35,835 bases of DNA from JBCDCE01 sp039182515 (lineage in GTDB: Bacteria; Pseudomonadota; Alphaproteobacteria; Rhodobacterales; Rhodobacteraceae): positions 1-35,835 of the forward strand of contig JBCDCE010000042.1 in NCBI GenBank assembly GCA_039182515.1, given 5' to 3'. Shown here one piece after another: positions 1-7,896 of this stretch. Position numbers and translations under genes: made by a program. The notes beneath the pieces are model-generated. The model worked only from the letters and a program-made list of their open reading frames with translations, was not told the DNA's origin and searched no databases. How positions within the stretch are numbered: the first letter of the stretch is position 1; each line of letters starts with the position of its first letter.

Positions 1-2
1 AT

Positions 3-575
3 ATCGTATGCCCTGTGCCCGACTCCGGCACGCCAGCTGCCATTGGGTTTAGCCAAGAAGCCAATATCCCTTACGCAATGGGCATTATTCGCAACCAATA
101 TATGGGGCGCACCTTCATCGAGCCGACGGAGCAAATCCGAAATATGGGCGTACGGCTGAAGCTGAATGTGAACCGGGCCCTCATCAAAGACAAACGCGTG
201 ATTTTGGTGGATGATAGTGTGGTGCGCGGCACCACCAGCCGAAAGATCAAAGAAATGATCCTCGACGCAGGCGCGCGCGAAGTGCACTTCCGCATTGCCT
301 CACCGCCCACGGCTTGGCCTTGCTTTTATGGGGTGGACACACCAAAACGCGAAAAACTCCTAGCGGCCACTATGAGTGAAGAGGAAATGCGTCAACATCT
401 GGCTGTCGACAGCTTAAAGTTCATTTCGCTCGATGGTCTATACCGCGCTGTCGGAGAAGCAAAAGGCCGCGATCCCTTGGCGCCGAAGTATTGCGACGCG
501 TGTTTTTCGGGAGAATACCCTGTGGAGCCTGCTGATCAGATCGAAAAGGGCTTCATTATGAAAGCCGCAGAGTAA
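3..575 (+). CDS. purF: Amidophosphoribosyltransferase, C-terminal part (5' end outside window)
   Basis: This is the C-terminal ~190 residues of PurF, which makes phosphoribosylamine from PRPP and glutamine in the first committed step of purine synthesis. The frame is open to the left edge (I-V-C-P-V-P-D-S-G-T-P-A-A), so the gene is truncated only by the window. Visible family marks are the VPDSGTPAA segment, NQYMGRTFI, and the PRPP-binding loop VILVDDSVVRGTTS. The C-terminal CDACFSGEYP motif is also typical of PurF. The N-terminal glutamine amidotransferase domain lies outside the window. It is followed after about 90 bp by a short-chain dehydrogenase. Identification is very secure. Confidence 0.96.
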   Translation: MVCPVPDSGTPAAIGFSQEANIPYAMGIIRNQYMGRTFIEPTEQIRNMGVRLKLNVNRALIKDKRVILVDDSVVRGTTSRKIKEMILDAGAREVHFRIASPPTAWPCFYGVDTPKREKLLAATMSEEEMRQHLAVDSLKFISLDGLYRAVGEAKGRDPLAPKYCDACFSGEYPVEPADQIEKGFIMKAAE

Positions 576-600
576 GCCTGCCCGCCAATTGTGCCCTGAC

Positions 601-640
601 GCTTGATCCTAGCGCTTGACCCCTGGCACTTGACCTTCGC
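601..640 (+). repeat. Three imperfect tandem copies of a 13-14 bp unit
   Basis: The spacer between purF and the next gene contains GCTTGATCCTAGC, GCTTGACCCCTGGC and ACTTGACCTTCGC head to tail. The copies share the core CTTGAYC. No protein is encoded and no clear terminator is formed. Function is unknown and it may be a chance decay product. Confidence 0.45.
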
Positions 641-664
641 GCGATAAGCTCGCATCTCCCCAAC

Positions 665-1303
665 ATGACAAAACTTGCCCTGATCACTGGCGCTTCCCGA
701 GGTTTGGGAGCCGCTTTAGCTTTGGAGTTGGCATCGACCCACCACGTGGTGGCCGTGGCGCGCACAACAGGCGCACTCGAAGAGCTCGACGACCGGATCA
801 AAGCTGCGGGCGGCCAAGCCACGCTTGCTCCAATGGACGTCACCGTGCCTGAGGCCATGGCGCAGCTTTGCCGCAGCATCTACGACCGTTGGGGCCAGCT
901 CGATCTTTGGGCGCATGCTGCCATTCATGCGCCTCCCCTGACGCCAGCGCAGATGATTGGCGAGAAAGACTGGGCTAAATCCGTTGAGATAAACATCAAC
1001 GCAACTCAGCGCCTCATTAGCTATGTTGCACCGCTCTTGGGCACCTCGGGCCAGGCCCTCTTTTTTGAAGATGAACGTGCAAGCGGCGCCTTCTTTGGCG
1101 CATACGGCGCTACAAAAGCGGCACAGATCGCATTGGCGCGCAGCTGGGCAGATGAAACCCAAAAGACCGGGCCGAAGGTTCACATTGCCAAACCCAAAGG
1201 CATGGCCACCGCCACCCGCGCCCGCTTTTTCCCAAGTGAAAATCGCGACAACCTGGCAACACCTGCTCAAGAAGCCAAAGCAGTTCTATCTGTCTTGAGT
1301 TGA
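665..1303 (+). CDS. Short-chain dehydrogenase/reductase (SDR)
   Basis: This 212-residue protein has a classical SDR Rossmann fold. The N-terminal cofactor motif TGASRGLG spans residues 8-15, N112 fits the catalytic Asn, and Y147-x3-K151 (YGATK) is the active-site pair. Around the position where the catalytic Ser normally sits, about 13 residues before Tyr, the sequence reads LFFED, and no Ser occurs until S140. The active site is therefore atypical or the catalytic Ser is shifted. The substrate cannot be told from sequence. The ATG at 665 places the cofactor motif at the usual distance from the N-terminus, but no strong ribosome binding site is seen. Its location behind purF is, as far as I recall, common in Roseobacters and need not imply a role in purine synthesis. 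Confidence 0.85.
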   Translation: MTKLALITGASRGLGAALALELASTHHVVAVARTTGALEELDDRIKAAGGQATLAPMDVTVPEAMAQLCRSIYDRWGQLDLWAHAAIHAPPLTPAQMIGEKDWAKSVEININATQRLISYVAPLLGTSGQALFFEDERASGAFFGAYGATKAAQIALARSWADETQKTGPKVHIAKPKGMATATRARFFPSENRDNLATPAQEAKAVLSVLS

Positions 1304-1342
1304 GGATTGCGAGCCCCGCGCCCCTCGCCTATGAGGCTTAGT

Positions 1343-2134
1343 ATGCGGATCTTGATCACCAACGACGATGGCATCCAAGCCCCAGGTTTCCAAACCTTAG
1401 AAAAGATCGCTCAAAGCCTGGCTGGCGATCAAGGAGAGGTTTGGGCTGTTGCGCCTGCTTTTGAGCAATCGGGAGTGGGGCACTGTGTCAGCTACACCCG
1501 GCCGTTTCTCACGTCGAAGATGGGCCCGCGCCGTTTTGCCGTGGAAGGCACACCGGCTGATTGTGTCCTGACGGCGGTGTCTTTGGTGATGGCGGATGCC
1601 CCGCCTGATTTGGTGCTCTCGGGCGTGAACCGGGGCAACAACTCTGCCGAAAACGTGCTTTATTCCGGCACCATTGGCGCTGCGATGGAGGCCGCACTAC
1701 AAGGGCTCCCGGCAATTGCCTTGTCGCAATATTATGGGCCCGACAACCGCGACCTAGAGGATCCTTTTGAAGCGTCCCTTACCCACGGCGCAGAGGTTGT
1801 AAAAGCGATCATAAGCAAGATGTCGCCCACGGATGACACCTCATACTCACGCTTTTTCAACGTCAACTTCCCCGCCGTCCCGGCGCATGCCGTGAAAGGC
1901 GCAAAGCTTGTCCCGCAAGGGCTTCGCATGGGCGCGCGCTTTGGCGCCGAGCGCCAAGCCAGCCCATCTGGCAAGTCTTTCGTGTGGGTCAGAGGCGGCT
2001 CGCAGCACGTTCCCGCCACACCCGGCAGTGACGCGGATGTTAATCTGGATGGATACATATCCGTGACCCCGATGCGGGCCGATCTCACCGACTGGGCCGC
2101 CCTTGAGGACTGGGGGACTGGCAGTGACCTCTGA
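1343..2134 (+). CDS. surE: 5'-nucleotidase / survival protein SurE
   Basis: SurE is a metal-dependent nucleoside monophosphate phosphatase often co-expressed with the protein-repair methyltransferase Pcm. The start is taken as the ATG at 1343, giving MRILITNDDGI, because the acidic metal-binding motif NDDG must lie at the extreme N-terminus and a GAGG Shine-Dalgarno sequence lies 6 bases upstream. A longer in-frame version from 1307 would add 12 residues unlikely to be translated. The metal-site and dimer segments GVNRGNN and YSGTIGAAMEA are present. The length of 263 residues is normal for the family. The 3' end overlaps the start of pcm by 11 bases, so the two are probably translationally coupled. 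Confidence 0.95.
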   Translation: MRILITNDDGIQAPGFQTLEKIAQSLAGDQGEVWAVAPAFEQSGVGHCVSYTRPFLTSKMGPRRFAVEGTPADCVLTAVSLVMADAPPDLVLSGVNRGNNSAENVLYSGTIGAAMEAALQGLPAIALSQYYGPDNRDLEDPFEASLTHGAEVVKAIISKMSPTDDTSYSRFFNVNFPAVPAHAVKGAKLVPQGLRMGARFGAERQASPSGKSFVWVRGGSQHVPATPGSDADVNLDGYISVTPMRADLTDWAALEDWGTGSDL

Positions 2135-2783
2135 TATCGCCGAGCGCAAAATGCAGTTTCTCTTTGCGCTCAGATCGCGGGGGATCACAGATAAAGCCGT
2201 CTTAGAGGCGATGGAAAAGGTTGACCGAGCGCCCTTTGTGCGCGGGGTTTTTTCCGAGCGGGCTTATGAAGACACGCCTTTGCCCATTGCCTGCGGTCAA
2301 ACCATCTCGCAACCCTCTGTCGTTGGGCTTATGACCCAAGCCCTGCGCGTTGAGCCACGCCACAAAGTTTTGGAGGTGGGAACAGGCTCAGGCTATCAGG
2401 CGGCTATTCTCAGCAAGCTTGCGCGGCGTGTCTATACCGTGGACCGTCACAAACGGCTGGTGCGCGAAGCCAAAGAAATCTTTGAGACGCTAGATTTGCC
2501 CAATATCACCGCTCTGGTGGCCGACGGCAGCTTTGGGCTGGCCGACCAAGCCCCCTTTGACCGCATCATTGTGACTGCTGCTGCAGAAGATCCGCCAGGT
2601 CCGCTCTTGGCGCAACTCAAAGAGAACGGTATTATGGTGGTACCGGTTGGGCAATCGGACGCAATCCAGTCGCTCATAAGGGTCGAAAAAACTGCGTCTG
2701 GGCTGGAGTATACCGAGCTGAGGCCCGTGCGCTTTGTCCCTCTTGTTGAGGGGCTTGGACGAGAAGACGATCTCTTGTCCTAG
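2124..2783 (+). CDS. pcm: Protein-L-isoaspartate O-methyltransferase
   Basis: Pcm uses S-adenosylmethionine to methylate isoaspartyl residues in aged proteins and so starts their repair. From the GTG at 2124 the protein is 219 residues, the usual length. The substrate loop GQTISQP lies at residues 58-64 and SAM motif I, VLEVGTGSGYQ, at 82-92, with FDRIIVTAA further on. The GTG start is preceded at 6 bases by GGGGGA inside the surE 3' end. A longer frame from TTG 2103 is possible but would give an unusual N-terminus. The surE-pcm-nlpD gene order is a known stationary-phase survival cluster in proteobacteria. Confidence 0.95.
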   Translation: MTSDIAERKMQFLFALRSRGITDKAVLEAMEKVDRAPFVRGVFSERAYEDTPLPIACGQTISQPSVVGLMTQALRVEPRHKVLEVGTGSGYQAAILSKLARRVYTVDRHKRLVREAKEIFETLDLPNITALVADGSFGLADQAPFDRIIVTAAAEDPPGPLLAQLKENGIMVVPVGQSDAIQSLIRVEKTASGLEYTELRPVRFVPLVEGLGREDDLLS

Positions 2784-2798
2784 ACTAAAAAAATAATT

Positions 2799-2812
2799 CG
2801 CCGAAATCGGCG
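2799..2812. other. Small perfect hairpin, CGCCG-AAAT-CGGCG
   Basis: A 5-bp perfect inverted repeat with a 4-base loop sits in the 74-bp pcm-nlpD spacer. On the minus strand it is followed by AATTATTTTTTT, so it resembles an intrinsic terminator for transcription running leftwards, although no minus-strand gene ends here. On the plus strand there is no T tract. It could stop antisense read-through from the tat/DUF815 block, or be incidental. Confidence 0.35.
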
Positions 2813-2887
2813 CGCCTGGCGTATAAAACAAAAAAGCCCAGGCAGAGGCAGAAGACTATGAGGCATATTAGGGTGAGGCAATTGAGC

Positions 2888-4075
2888 ATGGGCAGGTCCC
2901 TCAAAACCACCGCCGCAATGGCGAGCATCGTTCTTGTTGCAGGCTGTTCGAGCGGCTTCGATATCGATTTCCGCGACATCTTCCGTAGCGACGCAGATAC
3001 CACAGCGGCTAGTCAAGCGACCGCCGCGAGCCGCCCCGTCCCGGATGAGCGCGGCGTGATCTCCTATGAAACCTACCAGGTTGTGGTGGCCAAACGCGCC
3101 GATACCGTGGCCACGGTCGCGCAGCGCATTGCCATGGCCCCTGAAACCCTGGCGCGCTTTAACGGTGTGAGGGTCAACGACAGCCTGCGCGAAGGTGAGA
3201 TTTTGGCAATCCCGAGTAATGTGGAGCTGAAAGAGGCTGGCATTCCAAACCCTGGTCAGGTGGACGTAACAACGCTGGCCGGTGCTGCAATAGACAACGC
3301 CGAAGCCGCGCAAACGCCCAACACCAGCGGATTGCCAGACACGGGCGTTGAGCCAATTCGCCACCGCGTCGCACGTGGAGAGACGGCCTTTACCATCGCG
3401 CGGCTTTATGGCGTTTCGCCACGTGATCTTGCCACATGGAATGGCTTAGGCTCGGATCTAGAAGTGCGCGAAGGCCAGTTCTTGTTGATCCCTGTGCAAG
3501 CCCCTGATGCCGAAGTGGCCCAAAGCGGTGTCACAGCCCCAGGTACAGGCTCTGCAACGCCCACACCGCCGAGCGCAAGCCAGCCTTTGCCGGTAAGCAC
3601 TGCCACAGCGGCGGCGGGTACCGCGGCAAGTGCAGCACCTTCTGCGGTTCCACGCCCGCAAACCTCTGGCAGCACAGCCAGTTCCGGCGCAAACATCGGC
3701 GCAAGCACCTCAGCGAGCGCATCTAATGCGAAGTTCGTTTTCCCTGTGAGCGGCAATATCATCCGCGACTACAAAAAGGGTGTGAACGACGGCATCGATA
3801 TTCAAGCGAGCCCTGGAGCCCCTGTAAAGGCGGCTGAAAGCGGCACGGTGGCAGCGATCACCCGCAACACCGATCAGGTGCCAATTATCATCCTACGCCA
3901 CACAGGCGGGCTTTTGACCGTTTATGCCAATGTAGATGATGTCAAAGTGGCCAAAGGTGATTCCGTTTCACGCGGTCAGACGATTGCCTCGATCCGGAAA
4001 GCAGAACCTGTTTTCTTGCATTTCGAAGTGCGCCGCGGTCTTGAGAGCACAGATCCCGTGCCCTTCTTGGAGTAA
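2888..4075 (+). CDS. nlpD: LysM / M23-like lipoprotein, NlpD-type amidase activator
   Basis: This is an outer-envelope lipoprotein of 395 residues from the ATG at 2888. A positively charged start and hydrophobic stretch lead to the lipobox LVAGC (Cys 20). Two LysM peptidoglycan-binding modules follow at about residues 61-110 and 159-202. A long Ala/Ser/Thr/Pro linker comes next, then a C-terminal M23 fold beginning FVFPVSGNI. The zinc ligands of active M23 peptidases are degraded: the HxxxD motif reads NDGID and the HxH motif reads FLHFEVR. This is what is known for NlpD/EnvC proteins, which activate cell-wall amidases instead of cutting themselves. An alternative ATG at 2858 with an equally good GAGG would add 10 residues. 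It is last in the surE-pcm-nlpD cluster and converges on the DUF815 gene with a 10-bp gap. Confidence 0.88.
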   Translation: MGRSLKTTAAMASIVLVAGCSSGFDIDFRDIFRSDADTTAASQATAASRPVPDERGVISYETYQVVVAKRADTVATVAQRIAMAPETLARFNGVRVNDSLREGEILAIPSNVELKEAGIPNPGQVDVTTLAGAAIDNAEAAQTPNTSGLPDTGVEPIRHRVARGETAFTIARLYGVSPRDLATWNGLGSDLEVREGQFLLIPVQAPDAEVAQSGVTAPGTGSATPTPPSASQPLPVSTATAAAGTAASAAPSAVPRPQTSGSTASSGANIGASTSASASNAKFVFPVSGNIIRDYKKGVNDGIDIQASPGAPVKAAESGTVAAITRNTDQVPIIILRHTGGLLTVYANVDDVKVAKGDSVSRGQTIASIRKAEPVFLHFEVRRGLESTDPVPFLE

Positions 4076-4085
4076 GGACTAGAGC

Positions 4086-4928
4086 CTAGAACGTCACGCC
4101 GTGGCGCCCTGCCAAATCCACAAAGAATTGCCAAGCCACGCGCCCGGATCGTGATCCGCGTGTGGCTTGCCACTCGATGGCTTCAGCCCGCAGTTCCTCG
4201 GACGAAATCGTCACACCGTAAGCCAGGCAATAGCCTTCGATCATGGCCAGATAGCTGTCTTGATCGCAAGGATGGAACCCAAGCCAGAGCCCGAACCGAT
4301 CTGACAAAGATACCTTCTCTTCCACAGCTTCACCGCCATGGATGGCATTTGCGGCTTCATTTTCGATCATGTCACGCGGCATCAAATGCCGGCGGTTTGA
4401 CGTGGCGTAGAGCACCACGTTGCTTGGCCGTCCTTCGACCCCACCGTCCAAAACAGCCTTAAGCGACTTATAATGCTCATCGTCATGGCTGAAGCTAAGG
4501 TCGTCACAATAAAGAACAAACCGCGTCTCAGGCAAAGTGCGCAACGCGCTTAAGAGACGCGACAGGCTTGGCAGGTCTTCGCGTTGTATTTCCACGAGCT
4601 TAAGCCCATGCCCCTGGGCCACCACAGCCCCGTGCACAGCCTTCACAAGCGAGGACTTCCCCATGCCACGCGCGCCCCAAAGCAAGGCATTGTTCGCAGG
4701 TAAGCCTTCCGCAAAGCGCAGGGTATTGGCCAAGAGCGTGTCGCGAGCACGGTCGATGCCGACCAAGAGGCTGATATCAACACGGTTAATTTCCGAGATC
4801 GCACGAAGCTGATCCGGCTTGGTTTCCCAAACGAAGCCCTCCGCCTGACCAACATCGGGCAACGCATGGCTTGCTGGCGCCATACGCTCAAGCGCTTCAG
4901 CAATCCGCGTAAGGTCTTCTGTGTTCAA
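4086..4928 (-). CDS. DUF815-type P-loop ATPase
   Basis: This 280-residue AAA+-like ATPase of the DUF815 family carries a Walker A motif GARGMGKSS at residues 85-93 and a Walker B motif FVLYCDDLSF at 137-146. An Arg-rich C-terminal segment (RGSRSGRVAWQFF) fits a sensor/arginine region. The biochemical role of the family is not established. The start is a TTG (MNTEDL) whose last two bases overlap the TGA of tatC (TTGA), so translation is probably coupled to tatC. Its position as fourth gene of the tat block may mean shared expression only, since no direct link to protein export is known to me. Confidence 0.85.
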   Translation of the reverse strand: MNTEDLTRIAEALERMAPASHALPDVGQAEGFVWETKPDQLRAISEINRVDISLLVGIDRARDTLLANTLRFAEGLPANNALLWGARGMGKSSLVKAVHGAVVAQGHGLKLVEIQREDLPSLSRLLSALRTLPETRFVLYCDDLSFSHDDEHYKSLKAVLDGGVEGRPSNVVLYATSNRRHLMPRDMIENEAANAIHGGEAVEEKVSLSDRFGLWLGFHPCDQDSYLAMIEGYCLAYGVTISSEELRAEAIEWQATRGSRSGRVAWQFFVDLAGRHGVTF

Positions 4929-5845
4929 GGCGCGTCTGGCTCCGAAAGATCGTCTTCATCTTCATCGAGGAGGCCTTCTTCTTTGAGCTGCGCGTTGCGC
5001 CTGCGCTCCACACCGCGCACCAACCAAATCGATATCTCATAAAGGCCGTAGACCACCGTGAAGAGGATAATCTGTGTGACGATATCGGGGGGTGTCACAA
5101 GGGCTGCGAGAACCAAAATCCCAACCATGGCGTATTTGCGCACGTTGCCCAAACCTTCAGCGCTCACCAGCCCCGCTTTGCCCATGAGGGTCAAAAGCAC
5201 AGGCAGCTGGAAGCACAGACCAAAGGCCATAATGAACACAAGAGTGATCCCTAGGCTTTCGTTGACCTTACCAAAGAACGTGATGCGTACGCCCTCTTCT
5301 GTTTCGGGCACCACAACCGCATCGGGCGGCAAATCAGGCGACGAGCTGAGGAGGTTGGCAAAGATGGAGCTGACATCCGCAAAGCCCAAAAAGAAAGCCA
5401 TCGCCAGAGGGGTTACCACCAAATGCGCAAAGGTTGCGCCCAACAGGAACATCACTGGTGAGGCGATGATGAAGGGCAAAAAGGCTGACTTTTCAGAGCG
5501 ATAAAGCCCCGGGGCCACAAATCTCCAAAGCTGGAACGCTATCACCGGAAAGGCTAAGGCAAAACCGAAAACCATCGAGATGCGAAAGAGCGTAAAAAGA
5601 TATTCTTGCGGCGAAGTGTATTGCAGCGTGGGCGATGGGTCACCAAGCTCGCGCAGGGTTTCCGCAATAGGAGCAAGAAGGAATTCCAGAATATGCTCGG
5701 CAATAAACCTGCCTTCGATGGGCACAAAACAAACTGAGATCCCGATCACCAAAGCGATCACCGAGCGGATCAGGCGCGTGCGCAACTCTGCGAGGTGTTC
5801 GATCAGCGGGGCTGCGTGATCGTTTATGTCGTCATTTTGAGCCAT
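4925..5845 (-). CDS. tatC: Sec-independent protein translocase subunit TatC
   Basis: TatC is the polytopic receptor of the twin-arginine translocase and binds RR signal peptides together with TatB. The conserved N-terminal LIEHLAELRTRLIRS is present at residues 14-28, followed by six hydrophobic segments. At 306 residues it is longer than the ~258-residue E. coli protein. The excess is a periplasmic loop (SSSPDLPPDAVVVPETEEGV) and an acidic C-terminal tail (EDEDDLSEPDAP), as seen in other alphaproteobacteria. The ATG overlaps the tatB stop by one base (TGATG). Downstream, it overlaps the DUF815 gene. Confidence 0.97.
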   Translation of the reverse strand: MAQNDDINDHAAPLIEHLAELRTRLIRSVIALVIGISVCFVPIEGRFIAEHILEFLLAPIAETLRELGDPSPTLQYTSPQEYLFTLFRISMVFGFALAFPVIAFQLWRFVAPGLYRSEKSAFLPFIIASPVMFLLGATFAHLVVTPLAMAFFLGFADVSSIFANLLSSSPDLPPDAVVVPETEEGVRITFFGKVNESLGITLVFIMAFGLCFQLPVLLTLMGKAGLVSAEGLGNVRKYAMVGILVLAALVTPPDIVTQIILFTVVYGLYEISIWLVRGVERRRNAQLKEEGLLDEDEDDLSEPDAP

Positions 5846-6294
5846 CAGGCGTCCTTTTGGGCCGTGACCTGGGCAAGCTCTGCCTCAGCGACCTCTGCCG
5901 CTTTTTGAGCGGCTTCTGCTTCTTTCTTCATCCGCTCTGCGGAAGCGCGTGCGGCCTTGGCTTTGATCTTGGCGCTATCTTCCGAGCGGGCTTTGGCCAA
6001 CTTTCCCGTTTCGCTGTTCTCGTCAAACTTTGTGAGATTGGAGGCGGCGTCTTTGACACCTTGCATGGCTGTATCGACAGGGTTGGTCGCGGCCTTAAGG
6101 CCTTGCGCGACGTCCTTTACGCCAGCGTCATCCGCAGCCTCGTTCATCGCGCGACTGAATTCGCGCGCCATACCACGGGCTTTGCCCATAAAGCGGCCAA
6201 CGCTGCGAAAGAGGCCAGGAAGGTCTTTGGGGCCGACGACAATCAGCGCAACAACGCCAATCACCAAGAGCTCGGCCCAGCCGAGATCAAACAT
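5845..6294 (-). CDS. tatB: Sec-independent protein translocase subunit TatB
   Basis: TatB is a single-span membrane protein with a cytoplasmic amphipathic helix that works with TatC in substrate recognition. The start at 6294 gives MFDLGWAELLVIGVVALIVV, the standard TatB N-terminus with its acidic residue before the helix, then GPKDLPGLFRSVGRFMGKAR. The rest is a long Ala/Lys/Glu-rich helical tail typical of the family. The longer open frame to 6384 overlaps tatA and is not needed. Only 7 bases separate it from the tatA stop codon. Length is 149 residues. Confidence 0.95.
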   Translation of the reverse strand: MFDLGWAELLVIGVVALIVVGPKDLPGLFRSVGRFMGKARGMAREFSRAMNEAADDAGVKDVAQGLKAATNPVDTAMQGVKDAASNLTKFDENSETGKLAKARSEDSAKIKAKAARASAERMKKEAEAAQKAAEVAEAELAQVTAQKDA

Positions 6295-6301
6295 CAGTGG
6301 C

Positions 6302-6520
6302 TCACGCTTTGTCTTTTTCGGCGTCCGGTGTGACGTCTTTTGCTGTCTCAGCGACGTCTTCTTCGAGCTCTTTGGTGCCGTCATTCACGCCGCGCTTAAA
6401 GGCTGTAATGCCTTTTCCCACTTCGCCCATGAGCGACGAGATCTTACCACGACCGAACAACACAAGCACCACGACTGCGATGAGCAGAAGGCCCGGGAGC
6501 CCAATATTGCCTAAACCCAT
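6302..6520 (-). CDS. tatA: Sec-independent protein translocase subunit TatA
   Basis: TatA forms the size-variable translocation pore. The 72-residue protein begins MGLGNIGLPGLLLIAVVVLV, followed by the FGRGKISSLMGEVGKGI hinge and amphipathic helix with its conserved FG pair, then an acidic tail. The ATG is preceded at 8 bases by AGGAG. It is first in the tatABC-DUF815 operon, whose promoter should lie in the ~200-bp spacer to the right. Confidence 0.96.
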   Translation of the reverse strand: MGLGNIGLPGLLLIAVVVLVLFGRGKISSLMGEVGKGITAFKRGVNDGTKELEEDVAETAKDVTPDAEKDKA

Positions 6521-6677
6521 TTCGTTTCTCCTCTATAGCGCCGCAGTTTGGTTTGGTCTTTTGCGCGCGCGAAGTCTGCAGCAGTATCTACGCGTCTCGA
6601 GGCTTCGTTAAAAGGGGCAAGCGCGCCAAAAGCTCAAGATTTCCTGTCAGATACGCCACAAGTTGCGGACCAAAACG

Positions 6678-6697
6678 CCAAAACTGCGTAGTTTTGG
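6678..6697 (-). terminator. Probable intrinsic terminator of the ABC ATPase gene
   Basis: There is a perfect 8-bp stem with a 4-base loop, CCAAAACT-GCGT-AGTTTTGG, 21 bases after the ABC gene stop on the minus strand. The descending arm ends in a GTTTTGG stretch and is followed by CGTTTTGG, so the U tract is short. It lies in the 197-bp spacer (6521-6717) that must also hold the tatA promoter; I see nothing else firm there. Confidence 0.5.
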
Positions 6698-6717
6698 GTA
6701 GCCCATTGCATCTTAAA

Positions 6718-7791
6718 TTAGAGCGATGGGAACACAAAGCACCTGTCGCGACGCAACATCAGCCAAAGAGGTGTGCCGGGTTTGGGAAGAAAAACCGAGG
6801 GAACAGTTGCCGTGAGCCGCGATTGATCGAAGTCCATGCGAAACTCCACAAGACTGTCTTTGCCCATAAATCTCGCCCGTTCCACGAGGCCGCGCGCAGG
6901 GGTCCCCTCTTGTGGTGTTGGCAATGGTCCTGAGCCCTGACGATCGAAGTCGATTTTGATGTGTTGAGGTCGGATGACGATGTCGACCTCTGTGCCGTCT
7001 GGCGTACCTGGCGTCAGAAATTGGCCAAACGCGGTTTCAACAAGCGCGCCTTCCACAGTGCCATTGATCTCAACGATATCGGAAAAAAAGGCCGCAGCAG
7101 CTTTGTCTACCGGATTGTTATACAGATGATAGGGCGCGCCGCGTTGGACAATTTGCCCCTGACGCATAAGCGCAATTTCGTCGGCCATGCGCATGGCTTC
7201 ATCCGGCTCATGGGTCACCAACAAAACGGCCGCTTCATCTTCTTTCAAAAGATCGAGAGTTTCGTCTCGGATCCCATCGCGCAGACGATTGTCGAGCCCC
7301 GAAAACGGCTCATCCATCAACATAACTTTTGGCCGGGGCGCCAGTGCACGCGCCAAAGCAATACGCTGCTGTTCACCACCAGATAGGGTGTGCGGAAAGG
7401 TGTCTGCATAGCTCTCCATCGAGACCCGCGCCAGCATCTCGGTCACGCGCTTGCCCACATCGGTTTTGTTGCCCTTCAATCCAAAAGCGACGTTTTGAGC
7501 CACATTAAGGTGGGGAAAGAGCGCAAAGTCTTGAAACATGAGGCCGATTTCACGGGCTTCCGGCGGCGTGGTGGCCGTGCCATCGCAAAGAATATCCCCA
7601 TCGACCAAAACCAGACCGTCATCCTGGCGCTCAATCCCCGCGATCATGCGCAATGTGGTCGATTTTCCGCATCCCGAAGGTCCAAGCAGACAGGTCACCT
7701 GCCCCGCAGCTACGCTCAATGAGACGTCGTCCACGACCTTTTTGCCCTGAAAAGACCGGCTCAGATTACGGATTTCCAATCGCGGTTGCAT
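6718..7791 (-). CDS. ABC transporter ATP-binding protein (FbpC/PotA-type importer ATPase)
   Basis: This is the ATPase of a binding-protein-dependent importer, most like the iron(III)/polyamine group. From the ATG at 7791 (AGGAA upstream) it has 357 residues. Walker A GPSGCGKST is at 37-45, the Q-loop glutamine at 87, the signature LSGGEQQR at 136-143 and Walker B VMLMDEP at 156-162. The H-loop VTHEPDEA and a C-terminal TOBE-like region (VIRPQHIKI) follow. An upstream ATG at 7860 would add 23 residues that do not resemble the family. No permease or binding-protein gene is adjacent, so its partner must be encoded elsewhere and the substrate is undetermined. Confidence 0.88.
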   Translation of the reverse strand: MQPRLEIRNLSRSFQGKKVVDDVSLSVAAGQVTCLLGPSGCGKSTTLRMIAGIERQDDGLVLVDGDILCDGTATTPPEAREIGLMFQDFALFPHLNVAQNVAFGLKGNKTDVGKRVTEMLARVSMESYADTFPHTLSGGEQQRIALARALAPRPKVMLMDEPFSGLDNRLRDGIRDETLDLLKEDEAAVLLVTHEPDEAMRMADEIALMRQGQIVQRGAPYHLYNNPVDKAAAAFFSDIVEINGTVEGALVETAFGQFLTPGTPDGTEVDIVIRPQHIKIDFDRQGSGPLPTPQEGTPARGLVERARFMGKDSLVEFRMDFDQSRLTATVPSVFLPKPGTPLWLMLRRDRCFVFPSL

Positions 7792-7896
7792 GGTGAAGCT
7801 GTGTTCCTGACTAAAACGCTCGACACATGGCAATGCACATGGCACCGGGGCGTCGGCCATTCAAGCCTAAAGCACAAAGGTGGCCGTTAAGACGCT

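Noticed and set aside
6718..7791. Assignment of the ABC ATPase specifically as iron (fbpC) or spermidine (potA)
   Set aside because: No permease or binding protein lies nearby and the ATPase sequence alone does not decide the substrate.
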